Below are positions 6,456 to 13,718 of a stretch of 22,125 nucleotides of DNA, one piece after another. The notes beneath the pieces are model-generated. The model had not been told where the DNA came from. It made no database searches and saw only the letters and a program-made list of their open reading frames with translations. Made by a program: the position numbers and the translations under genes. Source of the stretch: Sulfurimonas autotrophica (GTDB taxonomy: Bacteria > Campylobacterota > Campylobacteria > Campylobacterales > Sulfurimonadaceae); contig DQUE01000059.1 of assembly GCA_015662405.1 (NCBI GenBank), positions 1 through 22,125 of the forward strand. Direction: 5' to 3'. Position 1 is the stretch's first letter. Every line of letters begins with the position of its first letter.

Positions 6456-8132
6456 ATGCCAAAAATTAATAAAAAATTAATAAAAACACGCTACATAGAA
6501 GAAGCACTAAAAACATATGCTCAAGAGAATTTCATTCCTCTTTCTGAGTGTGATTTTGTTATAATTAAAGTAGATACGTACATCAAAAGCAATGCTAGTG
6601 AATCTTTTGAACTTTGTTCTAAAGATATTCAAGAGCGATACAAAGATAAAGAGAAGTTACTCCATGAGCATGTAGAGTTTCACCAACTCTACACTATTGC
6701 AGCAATGCCAAAAGAAAAAATCGAAATTGAACTTGAATATACTATAGACTTTTCAAAATTCTACACACATCCAAAACTTATATTGTCTCCAGAATCAAGA
6801 ATCCCTTACAAATCTTATAAACCTGTTGATTTACTCAAAATACTTTTTAGAGAATGTAACAAGATAAAAGCCTACAATAGAATTCTTATCAATATTTTTG
6901 ATGAAGATATGAAAAAACACCTTAAGCTCTTGGTAAAATACATATATGCAGGAAAATTTATAAAACGTGTAAAAATTCCTCTTTTTAACGGAATCGAGCC
7001 TGTTATTACTCGTCCAAGTAAACTTATTTTTTGGTTTAAAAAGAAGGAACATAAGGGTGAAGTAATTGAAGTCGATGAAAATGAATTGCTTGTAGAATAT
7101 AAAAAACCGATTTATGGGCAAAATGGGTTCAATGCTTTTGGGGAATACTTAGATACCACTTTTGCAAATAATGTAGAGGATTTACAAGCCCGAGTCGATA
7201 AAAAATCTATCAGAATAGAAGAGACTGCAACAACAAAAAAATACATTAGTAAAATCAAAGGCTATGTGCATTATGATGGAAAAGAACTTCTTGTTGATAA
7301 TCGTATTAGAATCAGCGAAATCTCAAGACACAGAGACCTAATTGAAGAGCTTGAAAACAACAACATAGAAGTAATTGTCACCCAACATGATACAACAAGA
7401 GATACGATTAAAGAGGGAGTCACTCTTGTTTCACAACGGATACATGTAGATGGTTTTGTCGGAGCAAAAAGTCGTCTTGAGGCGATTATACTTGAAATAG
7501 ATGGAGCAACCCATCAAGAATCTGTACAATATGCAAAATATGCAACTATTAACAGACATAAAGGAACGCTAAGAGCGCATGAGGCAAAAATCGCTCTTCT
7601 TGAAGGTGGTGTAGTGCATGCAACTACTGCACATATTGACTCTTCCATAGGTGGTGCTATTTATGCACAAGATGTGACCATAGGACATGTGAAAAACAAC
7701 CTGAAAGTATATGCTGCAAATTCAATTACTGTTCGTCTTGTCAGCGGAGAGGATAACTTGTTTAAAATCAATTATCGCGACATATCTATACTAGAAAATA
7801 AAATAAAATTTATCAAAAATGATCTTGAAGATTTAAGGTACAAGCTCGAAGAGGCAAAAAGACATAGCCCAAGCAGAGCTGAAGAGATCAAGAAAAAGAT
7901 ACAATCTCTTAAAGATGAGATCAAAGCCATTCAAAACTCTTACAAAAAGGCAAAGATAACTATTCAAGAGCCTTTTCGAGGCCTTAACAAAATCGTTTTT
8001 ACCATAGATGAATCTCACGAAATCTCCTATAAAACAGACGCTAAAGCGTACACTCCTTTTTATCTTGAAATACAAGAAAATATCATCACTCTCCATCCAG
8101 TCGCAAAAACAATAGTCATAGAAGAAGAGTAG
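6456..8132 (+). CDS. FapA family (DUF342) polymer-forming protein
   Basis: A 558-residue cytoplasmic protein of the FapA/DUF342 family; members are called flagellar assembly protein A, though their biochemical role is poorly known. Residues 1-240 are a divergent N-terminal region. GYVHYDGKELLVDN (269-282) begins the DUF342 core. Residues about 318-435 show the repeating pattern of a right-handed beta-helix: VDGFVGAKSRLEAIILEID, GTLRAHEAKIALLEGG, SIGGAIYAQDVTIG and VYAANSITV. Residues about 441-502 are a coiled coil (EDLRYKLEEAKRH, KKKIQSLKDEIKA), and a short beta-rich tail follows. The start follows the upstream stop by 3 bases with no ribosome site, which fits translational coupling. No other flagellar gene is in the window. 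Family call good, function open. Confidence 0.8.
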   Translation: MPKINKKLIKTRYIEEALKTYAQENFIPLSECDFVIIKVDTYIKSNASESFELCSKDIQERYKDKEKLLHEHVEFHQLYTIAAMPKEKIEIELEYTIDFSKFYTHPKLILSPESRIPYKSYKPVDLLKILFRECNKIKAYNRILINIFDEDMKKHLKLLVKYIYAGKFIKRVKIPLFNGIEPVITRPSKLIFWFKKKEHKGEVIEVDENELLVEYKKPIYGQNGFNAFGEYLDTTFANNVEDLQARVDKKSIRIEETATTKKYISKIKGYVHYDGKELLVDNRIRISEISRHRDLIEELENNNIEVIVTQHDTTRDTIKEGVTLVSQRIHVDGFVGAKSRLEAIILEIDGATHQESVQYAKYATINRHKGTLRAHEAKIALLEGGVVHATTAHIDSSIGGAIYAQDVTIGHVKNNLKVYAANSITVRLVSGEDNLFKINYRDISILENKIKFIKNDLEDLRYKLEEAKRHSPSRAEEIKKKIQSLKDEIKAIQNSYKKAKITIQEPFRGLNKIVFTIDESHEISYKTDAKAYTPFYLEIQENIITLHPVAKTIVIEEE

Positions 8133-8289
8133 AATATTCTCTTTTCTTCTTAACTTTATCATATTTTTCATGACATTTATATACAGAAAATCACATATAA
8201 AGCGCTATAATACAGATATAATACGTTAATTACATATCTATAAGCACATAAAATATCTGTTTAAGTCTATATTTCGTATAATCTCACTT
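8133..8289. other. AT-rich gap with several promoter-like boxes
   Basis: No open frame is supported here. The stretch holds three plus-strand TATAAT boxes, within GCTATAAT near 8205, GATATAAT near 8216 and CGTATAAT at 8277-8282. It also holds an 8-base inverted repeat ACAGATAT (8212-8219) / ATATCTGT (8253-8260). The last box sits 7 bases before an ATG that opens the decayed regulator gene, so this is probably its old control region. Confidence 0.4.
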
Positions 8290-8458
8290 ATGCAAATTAA
8301 TGATTAATTTAATATCTTACATAACGCAATTGAGTCTCAAAATAACGGAAAAAAATTCCCTTAAAAACATGGCTAAAAACCTAGAAATATCTATGCGTAC
8401 ATATCAAGACTAAAAGCTAGGTCGTGCAAAACCACAAGCTGCTACAACACAGTTATAA
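8290..8458 (+). pseudogene. Remnant of a small helix-turn-helix (XRE/HigA-like) regulator gene
   Basis: Reading from the ATG at 8290 gives MQIND, a stop (8305-8307), then FNILHNAIESQNNGKK up to a run of seven A at 8349-8355, where the frame is lost. In the next frame the text resumes as MAKNLEISMRTYQD, a stop (8411-8413), then KLGRAKPQAATTQL and a stop (8456-8458). The LEIS-MRTYQDxKLGRAKP stretch matches the second and recognition helices of XRE-type DNA-binding domains, where the stopped position is commonly W or N. Two in-frame stops plus a frameshift mean no working product. The promoter-like CGTATAAT 7 bases before the ATG is still present. A single sequencing error could explain the A-run but not the other stops. 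Confidence 0.65.
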
Positions 8459-8460
8459 AG

Positions 8461-8760
8461 ATGTGAGATAGACTAGATGATGAAATAGTTAGAGCAGTAA
8501 GAAAAACCAATAAACTAGAGGAGTAGAAGATAGGTGCACTAACAAAAAATGAAAGAGATGGGCTAGAAGATGTATTTTTATCTCTATCTTCAACAAAAAA
8601 ATACAAAAAATTAAAAAATTTATCAAGTTTAATTATGTATAAAAACACTGATCTAAACTTTAAAAAGCTCTTAAAACAGGCTAAATATGGACTAAAAGAA
8701 ACAAAAACATCAAATATTTTATTTAAATACACTAAAAAGAAGAAAAATTTAAGCAAATAA
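8461..8760 (+). pseudogene. Broken ORF for a Lys-rich protein of unknown family
   Basis: An ATG at 8461 is followed at once by TGA, then an open frame encodes DRLDDEIVRAVRKTNKLEE, a TAG (8524-8526), and 77 further codons to TAA at 8758-8760. The later part contains LTKNERDGLEDVFLSLSS, then LIMYKNTDLNFKKLLKQAKYG and a KKKKNLSK end. The composition (acidic then Lys-rich helices) looks like real protein rather than chance AT-rich translation. I do not recognise the family. It may be the downstream partner, or the frameshifted tail, of the regulator remnant directly before it. A shortened protein from an internal start is possible but lacks a ribosome site. Confidence 0.45.
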
Positions 8761-8819
8761 ACTATAAAGTACCTATAGCTGAATTATTTCAAGGCGAATC
8801 TTAATCCAAAGGTATATTT

Positions 8820-9104
8820 ATGAACAAAGCACAATTTGTTGAATTAGTACAAAAACATGGGGACTACAAAACTAAAGTAGAAGCTGAAAATGCCATCAAG
8901 GCTTTTACAGAAGCAATAGCTGAAGCGTTGGTAAAAGGAGAAGATGTTTCTCTAGTAGGTTTTGGTAGTTTTGCAGCAGTACTCCAAAAGGGGAAAACTG
9001 GTAAAGTTCCAGGGACTGATAAAACTTATACAACGCAAGACAAAATGGTTCCTAAATTTAAAGCTGGTAAAAGTCTTAAAGACCGCGTTGCAGCTGGTAA
9101 ATAA
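8820..9104 (+). CDS. hup: DNA-binding protein HU
   Basis: A 94-residue nucleoid protein that binds and bends DNA as a dimer. The N-terminal helices (1-40) form the dimer body, GFGSF (48-52) is the HU/IHF signature, and residues about 53-76 form the DNA-gripping beta arm, with VPGTDKTY in place of the NPQTG-type tip usual elsewhere. VPKFKAGKSLKDRV closes the protein as in the family. Length and lack of specific IHF features support HU. AAAGG (8808-8812) is the ribosome site, seven bases before the ATG. A clear intrinsic terminator follows, so the gene is transcribed alone. It lies just after the decayed region but is itself intact. Confidence 0.95.
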   Translation: MNKAQFVELVQKHGDYKTKVEAENAIKAFTEAIAEALVKGEDVSLVGFGSFAAVLQKGKTGKVPGTDKTYTTQDKMVPKFKAGKSLKDRVAAGK

Positions 9105-9114
9105 TTATAAATTT

Positions 9115-9144
9115 GTATTGCTCTTAAAGGGCAATACTTTTTTT
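9115..9144 (+). terminator. Intrinsic terminator of the HU gene
   Basis: GTATTGCTC and GGGCAATAC pair over nine bases with one G-U pair around a TTAAA loop, directly followed by seven T. It is the only convincing hairpin-plus-T-run terminator in the window. Confidence 0.88.
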
Positions 9145-9220
9145 ACTCTTTTTCCTAATAACTTTTTAATAACATATTTATTTTATTTACAACACCAAAT
9201 ACTCTCGATATACTATTGCG

Positions 9221-9244
9221 TATAATATTCTCATACTCAAAGGA
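9221..9244 (+). promoter_or_regulatory. -10 box and ribosome site of msrB
   Basis: TATAAT at 9221-9226 and AAGGA at 9240-9244, with the ATG at 9252. This is the usual spacing for a short leader and contrasts with the leaderless genes elsewhere in the window. Confidence 0.6.
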
Positions 9245-9251
9245 ATAGACT

Positions 9252-9641
9252 ATGAAAGTAACAAAAAGTGAAGAACAATGGAAAAAAGAACTAACTCCTG
9301 AAGCATTTCATGTATGCCGTCAAAATGGAACTGAAGCACCATTTTCTGGAAAATATTATGATCATACAGGTGATGGTATCTACAAATGTATCTGTTGTGG
9401 CACTCCTCTTTTTGAATCAAATAGAAAATTTGACTCTAAAACAGGTTGGCCAAGTTATTATGAAGCGATAGAAGGTGCAGTAACAGAAGTCAAAGATATA
9501 TCACATGGAATGATTCGTACTGAGGTAAGGTGCAGTAGCTGTGACGCTCATTTAGGGCACCTCTTTCCTGATGGTCCTGAGCCTACCGGTTTGCGATACT
9601 GTATAAATTCTGTCTGCTTAGATTTTGAAGAACAAAAATAA
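9252..9641 (+). CDS. msrB: Peptide-methionine (R)-S-oxide reductase MsrB
   Basis: Repairs oxidised proteins by reducing methionine-R-sulfoxide. The 129 residues match single-domain MsrB. Structural zinc is held by two CxxC pairs, C46/C49 and C94/C97. The catalytic cysteine is C117 in RYCINSVCLDF, and TGWPSYY (64-70) lines the pocket. The position where many MsrB proteins have a resolving cysteine (just before GW) is T64, so this enzyme should be recycled directly by thioredoxin or through another cysteine such as C122. It has no signal peptide and so acts in the cytoplasm. The exported cyclophilin gene follows after 10 bases and is probably co-transcribed, giving a small protein-maintenance unit. 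Confidence 0.95.
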   Translation: MKVTKSEEQWKKELTPEAFHVCRQNGTEAPFSGKYYDHTGDGIYKCICCGTPLFESNRKFDSKTGWPSYYEAIEGAVTEVKDISHGMIRTEVRCSSCDAHLGHLFPDGPEPTGLRYCINSVCLDFEEQK

Positions 9642-9651
9642 AGAGGAAGTT

Positions 9652-10215
9652 ATGAAACGAATTTTATTTACACTATTTATATTATACGCAACCATGCTAT
9701 TTGCCCAAGAGAATACTCCACATGTAATATTACAAACAAATCAGGGAAATATAGAGCTTGAACTCTTTGGAGATGCTGCACCTCTGGCCGTTGAAAATTT
9801 CATTACACATGTAAAAAAAGGATACTACAACGGTGTAGCTTTTCACAGAATCATTCATAATTTTATGATTCAAGGTGGTGATCCTACAGAAACAGGTCGT
9901 GGTGGTGAAAGTATTTGGCATAAAGCATTTAAAGATGAATTCAAAGCAAACCTTGTTTTTGACAAACCTGGTATATTGGCAATGGCAAACAGAGGACCAA
10001 ATACAAATGGTAGTCAATTTTTCATTACAACAGCTCCTACGCCTTGGTTAAACGGAGGCTATACAATTTTTGGAAAAATTGTAGGTCAAGAATCTATACA
10101 AACCTTACAAAAGTTAAATAACGTAGCTACATCAGGGCGCTCAGGAGGAGACAGACCTTTAGAGCGTCAAGAGATCATAAAAGCATATATGAAAGAGAAA
10201 GTATTAGAGAGATAG
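9652..10215 (+). CDS. Exported cyclophilin-type peptidyl-prolyl isomerase
   Basis: A 187-residue prolyl isomerase. Residues 1-18 are a signal peptide ending MLFA, so it works in the periplasm alongside PEB4, which has a different fold. Cyclophilin landmarks are FHRII (65-69, catalytic R67), FMIQGGD (71-77), AMANRGPNTNGSQFFI (110-125) and WLNGGYTIFG (132-141). In the last motif the usual K/H pair (WLDGKHTVFG) is replaced by G-Y, and the tryptophan that gives cyclosporin sensitivity in eukaryotes is present. The start is the ATG after GAGGAAG; an in-frame ATG 27 bases upstream lies inside msrB and would disrupt the signal peptide. The 3' end overlaps the convergent folP by 12 bases. Confidence 0.93.
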   Translation: MKRILFTLFILYATMLFAQENTPHVILQTNQGNIELELFGDAAPLAVENFITHVKKGYYNGVAFHRIIHNFMIQGGDPTETGRGGESIWHKAFKDEFKANLVFDKPGILAMANRGPNTNGSQFFITTAPTPWLNGGYTIFGKIVGQESIQTLQKLNNVATSGRSGGDRPLERQEIIKAYMKEKVLER

Positions 10216-11343
10216 TGCTTTGAACACCTTAAGTGCCTGAACATGTTCAGCTACATCATGGACTCGTAAAAATGAAGCTCCATTCTTTACTGCCTCAAGA
10301 TGGAGTGTTAATGTACCTGCTAATCTTTCATCAACACTTGATGGTGAAATTGTATCTATCATTGACTTTCTCGAAGCGCCAACTAGCAGTGGCTTTTTCA
10401 ATTGCAAGAAATGTTCAAGATTTTTTATTAAACTTACATTATCTTCCAAACGCTTGCCAAATCCTATACCCACATCTAACACAATCTCTTTAACTCCAAA
10501 ACTCTCAGCTTTTTGTACTCTCCTCTCAAAAAAATCATACACATCACTCAATACACTCTTGTAGTTGGGATTTTTTTGCATTGTCTGAGGCGTCCCTTGC
10601 ATATGCATAATAATCGCAGTAGCATTATATGAAGCACAAAGCCTACATACTGCATCATTTTGCAAACCTGTAATATCATTTACAATACAAAAGCCACTCT
10701 CTAGCGCCTTTTGCAATACTTTTGGCTCAAAACTGTCACAACTGAATTTTACATTTTCGTAAAGTTTTTGCTGCTTAATAAGGCTCAAAAGAGGCTCTAT
10801 CCTTGCCAACTCCTCTTCTGCGCTTACTATCGGTGCATTAGGACGAGAAGATACAGCACCAACATCTATGATATCTGCACCTGCTTCTATCATTTTTTCT
10901 ATACACTGTATTGCCTCTTTATCTTTTAGTCTACTTTTAGCATAAAAGCTATCATCATTTGCATTGATAATGCCCATAATTGCAACTGATTTTGGTTTTT
11001 GCAGCTGTGTAAACTCTTTGAGTTTTTTTGCCAAATCTTTAAGTCCAAACGGTTGTGCCAACTCTTTTCTTGCTAAAACTTTTAACTGTTTTGTATTTGC
11101 AATTAATATACATGCAACCCTTGGTTTTGCTGCAACAACTGTCCCCCTTGGCACTGCCAAATCAGCACCTATAGAGAGTGCATCTTGCTTTAAAATATTT
11201 GCTGCACCTACATGAAGATCATCTATATATAAAATATGCAGATCTGCTTTAGCAGCTAATATGTTTATTCCACCCTCATCAACACCAAGTTTTTCTAATT
11301 GCTTTTTTATATCTATATCACTAGATATTTTTTCTACTCGCAT
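10204..11343 (-). CDS. folP: Dihydropteroate synthase, long epsilonproteobacterial form
   Basis: Joins p-aminobenzoate to hydroxymethyl-dihydropterin in folate synthesis. The 379 residues exceed the usual 270-290: residues 1-115 are an extra N-terminal domain (VPRGTVVAAKPRVACILIAN stretch) typical of this lineage and of unknown role. The TIM-barrel domain begins at residue 118. Clear motifs are MHMQGTPQTMQ (246-256), DVGIGFGKRLEDN (290-302), GASRKSMI (322-329) and RVHDV (360-364). Two hallmark motifs differ: IINANDDSFY (125-134) stands for the usual INVTPDSFS, and DVGAVSSRP (160-168) for DIGGESTRP. The gene starts in a TAATG junction with holB, with AGGAG seven bases upstream, and is last in its operon. 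Confidence 0.9.
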   Translation of the reverse strand: MRVEKISSDIDIKKQLEKLGVDEGGINILAAKADLHILYIDDLHVGAANILKQDALSIGADLAVPRGTVVAAKPRVACILIANTKQLKVLARKELAQPFGLKDLAKKLKEFTQLQKPKSVAIMGIINANDDSFYAKSRLKDKEAIQCIEKMIEAGADIIDVGAVSSRPNAPIVSAEEELARIEPLLSLIKQQKLYENVKFSCDSFEPKVLQKALESGFCIVNDITGLQNDAVCRLCASYNATAIIMHMQGTPQTMQKNPNYKSVLSDVYDFFERRVQKAESFGVKEIVLDVGIGFGKRLEDNVSLIKNLEHFLQLKKPLLVGASRKSMIDTISPSSVDERLAGTLTLHLEAVKNGASFLRVHDVAEHVQALKVFKALSL

Positions 11344-11963
11344 TATCTCTCCTGCGCAAAACTCATCAGAAGCATTGCTAAAACACTTTGTGGCCGTGAG
11401 TTCAAATCAAGCAGTCTATAAGCTTTGTCAAAATTCTCAAGCTGCGCTGGTGTTAATATCAGCTGATCAATTACTGTTGCCCTGTGAAAAAGAGCCTCAA
11501 CTAAAGACTTCGCCTCCATTTTACTCACTCTTGCATATTTTTTTAAAAATGCAAAAACCTCTTTATAATCAAGTCGTGAGAGTCGAATATCTAAATCCAA
11601 AACCTTATGATCTAGCTCTGTTTGTATAATTGGAAGTCGTGAACGCACTGTTGGTAGTAGATTGGATTTTGTTGGCGAGACAATAATAAACTCAATATTT
11701 GTCGGTGGCTCTTCTAAAATTTTTAAAAGAGCATTTTGAGCAACATCGGTAAACTCAGAAGCTGCAATAATGATATATTTAGTTTGTGATTCACTAATAT
11801 ATGCCTCAGCAGTAACAAGTTTTGCATGCTCTATTTTAAAATTTTCTTCTAAAAATTTTACTACTCTAAAACCTACTAAACTATCTTCAAGAGTCTCTAC
11901 AGCACCTTCTAGGTTACTTGCTATACGAATATGACCCTCTAAAGAAAGATTACGAACTTGCAT
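11343..11963 (-). CDS. holB: DNA polymerase III delta-prime subunit, short form
   Basis: Part of the clamp loader that puts the sliding clamp on DNA. From the ATG at 11963 the protein has 206 residues against about 330 in E. coli. The AQNALLKILEEPP (75-87) and LLPTVRSR (102-109) motifs, with the arginine of the latter acting across the subunit interface, identify the delta-prime AAA+ module. The Walker A region and the zinc-binding insert are absent, which fits a non-ATPase stator. The start is chosen because GGAG lies 6 bases before this ATG; a start eight codons earlier would lie further inside hobA and lacks a ribosome site. It overlaps hobA by 14 bases and its stop overlaps the folP start. 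Confidence 0.87.
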   Translation of the reverse strand: MQVRNLSLEGHIRIASNLEGAVETLEDSLVGFRVVKFLEENFKIEHAKLVTAEAYISESQTKYIIIAASEFTDVAQNALLKILEEPPTNIEFIIVSPTKSNLLPTVRSRLPIIQTELDHKVLDLDIRLSRLDYKEVFAFLKKYARVSKMEAKSLVEALFHRATVIDQLILTPAQLENFDKAYRLLDLNSRPQSVLAMLLMSFAQER

Positions 11964-12498
11964 CAACCTCTCCAAACATTGCTGCATTCAAAGAGGCATC
12001 AAAGAGTTTGTAAAGCTGTAAAAGTTTAATATCTAAATCTAAATCATATGATTTGAGTGTAAAAGCATTATTAAAATCTTCATCAAAAATCCAAAAATAA
12101 CTCTCATCTTTTCTTTTGGCAATATCACTCCGCTTATCATCGCCTTTACCGATATACCAAAAAAAGTAATCATTTTTATAAGAGAGTGCTATCATATCAT
12201 CTATAATATCTATTATCTCCCCACCACTTACGTTATTGAAATGCGTATAGATGTTATCAATACTAATGATAGGGATAAGTGGTCTCTCTAAAAGCAAACC
12301 ATTGATAGAGCTTAATATATAGTTCTCAAACCATTTTCGTTTTTCATCAGTAATCAATATAATTGTTTTACCATTTAAAATCTGCTCTAGCGCGTATGCC
12401 GTTGTTTTTGACCACTCAAAACGATACTCCTCTAGCCAACTAAGACTACCGCCCTTCTCTCTTATGGCATCGAGGCTCCATTGTGCAAAATCCGACAT
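11950..12498 (-). CDS. hobA: HobA, DnaA-binding regulator of replication initiation
   Basis: HobA is a Campylobacterota protein that binds the N-terminal domains of DnaA and promotes its ordered assembly at oriC; it resembles DiaA in fold. The 182 residues match H. pylori HobA (about 180). MSDFAQWSLDAIREKGGSLS followed by WLEEYRFEW is the family start, ILITDEKRKWFENYIL (47-62) gives a Rossmann-like strand and helix, and DYFFWYIGKGDD follows later. I made the call from the N-terminal pattern and from gene order: HobA lies between lysC and holB in H. pylori, as here. The start is 8 bases after the lysC stop with only a weak AAG ribosome site, which suggests coupling. The holB start codon sits inside its last codons. 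Confidence 0.85.
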   Translation of the reverse strand: MSDFAQWSLDAIREKGGSLSWLEEYRFEWSKTTAYALEQILNGKTIILITDEKRKWFENYILSSINGLLLERPLIPIISIDNIYTHFNNVSGGEIIDIIDDMIALSYKNDYFFWYIGKGDDKRSDIAKRKDESYFWIFDEDFNNAFTLKSYDLDLDIKLLQLYKLFDASLNAAMFGEVDASS

Positions 12499-12506
12499 AT
12501 ACTTGC

Positions 12507-13718
12507 TTATTTGTCTAACTCATAAGTATTGTGCAAAGAGCGTACAGCAAGTTCAGCATACTTTTCATCAATAACCATCGATACTTTAATCTCTGAAGTA
12601 GAGATCATATTAATATTAATATTCTCTTTTGCCATTGTTGAAAAAGCTTTTGCAGCAACACCAGCATGTGATTTCATACCAACACCAACGACTGAAACTT
12701 TACAAATATCTTCATTGTAAGAGTCATCTTTTATTTCACCACTTTTGACAAAACTATCTACAACAGATTTTGCATCATGCAGATCACTCACAGGCACGGT
12801 AAAGTCAATATTTGTAGTCTCATCAACTGCTTTGTTTTGAATAATCATATCTACATTAACTTCAGCATCTGCCAATGCGTTAAAAATATCAGAAGCAATA
12901 CCTGGTCTGTCTTTAACACCCATTAAAGAGATGCGTGCTTGATTTCTGTCTAATGCAATTCCACTTACTAACGGTTTTTCCATAATATTTTCTTCCTTTG
13001 TAATTAATGTTCCCTCTTCGTCACTAAAACTACTTCTTGTGACCAAGTTCACATTCAGTTTTTTTGCAAGCTCTACTGAACGATTTTGCAGCACTTTGGC
13101 ACCCAATGATGCAAGTTCAAGCATCTCTTCATAAGAGATCTTCTCTAATTTTTTTGCTTTTGGCTCTATGCGTGGATCTGTCGTATAAATTCCTGTTACA
13201 TCTGTATATATCTCACACAAATCAGCTCCAAGAGCTCCTGCTATTGCCACAGCAGACAAATCACTCCCTCCACGTCCAAGTGTTGTTACATCACCATCTG
13301 CATTGACACCTTGAAAACCAGCGACAACAACAACTTTTCCCTCATCAAGAGCACTCTTTATAGCTTTTGGATCAATCTCTTCTATACGTGCTTTTGTATG
13401 ATGACTATCCGTAACAATGCCTGCTTTTCTTCCTGTCATCGCCATAGCATCCAATCCCATCTCTTGTAGTGCAATGGAAAGGAGTGCAGCTGTTACACGT
13501 TCACCTGAACTTAAAAGCATATCCATCTCCGCACGAGCCGGGTTTTTTGAAAAATGTTGAGCAAAGCCTATCAGTTTATTTGTCTCTCCACTCATTGCAG
13601 AGACAACCACTACAACATCATTACCAGCTTTTTTTGCTTTTGCTACACGATTTGCAACATTTTGTATGCGATCTAAATCGCCAACGCTTGTTCCACCAAA
13701 TTTTTGCACTATCAACAT
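12507..13718 (-). CDS. lysC: Aspartate kinase, monofunctional
   Basis: Phosphorylates aspartate, the first step toward lysine, methionine, threonine and diaminopimelate. The 403 residues match single-function aspartokinases. KFGGTSVG (6-13) is the nucleotide and aspartate signature, TLGRGGSDLSA (146-156) and DVTGIYTTDPR (173-183) are kinase-domain motifs, and two ACT domains follow at about 264-335 (LMGVKDRPGIASDIF) and 340-403 (VVGVGMKSHAGVAAKAF), where end-product amino acids would bind. An internal start giving a separate small regulatory subunit, as in Bacillus, cannot be excluded but shows no obvious ribosome site. The ATG directly follows the rppH stop codon (TAG-ATG), so translation is probably coupled. 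Confidence 0.96.
   Translation of the reverse strand: MLIVQKFGGTSVGDLDRIQNVANRVAKAKKAGNDVVVVVSAMSGETNKLIGFAQHFSKNPARAEMDMLLSSGERVTAALLSIALQEMGLDAMAMTGRKAGIVTDSHHTKARIEEIDPKAIKSALDEGKVVVVAGFQGVNADGDVTTLGRGGSDLSAVAIAGALGADLCEIYTDVTGIYTTDPRIEPKAKKLEKISYEEMLELASLGAKVLQNRSVELAKKLNVNLVTRSSFSDEEGTLITKEENIMEKPLVSGIALDRNQARISLMGVKDRPGIASDIFNALADAEVNVDMIIQNKAVDETTNIDFTVPVSDLHDAKSVVDSFVKSGEIKDDSYNEDICKVSVVGVGMKSHAGVAAKAFSTMAKENININMISTSEIKVSMVIDEKYAELAVRSLHNTYELDK

Noticed and set aside
6831..7121. Minus-strand frames inside the FapA-family gene (also 7833-8171)
   Set aside because: The plus-strand frame is continuous with family features; the reverse frames are Phe/Tyr-rich by composition only.
8205..8282. 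Three TATAAT boxes as a small-RNA gene or replication origin
   Set aside because: No DnaA boxes (TTATCCACA-type), no terminator and no stable hairpin follow; the AT content explains the boxes, except the last, which fits the decayed gene.
8442..8756. A 104-codon minus-strand frame opposite the broken ORF at 8461-8760
   Set aside because: It is a Phe/Leu/Ser-rich shadow of a Lys-rich plus-strand frame, lacks a ribosome site and matches nothing.
13064..13306. Plus-strand frames opposite lysC (also 13469-13741)
   Set aside because: These are His/Leu/Gln-rich text from the reverse complement of a conserved enzyme gene, with no start signals.
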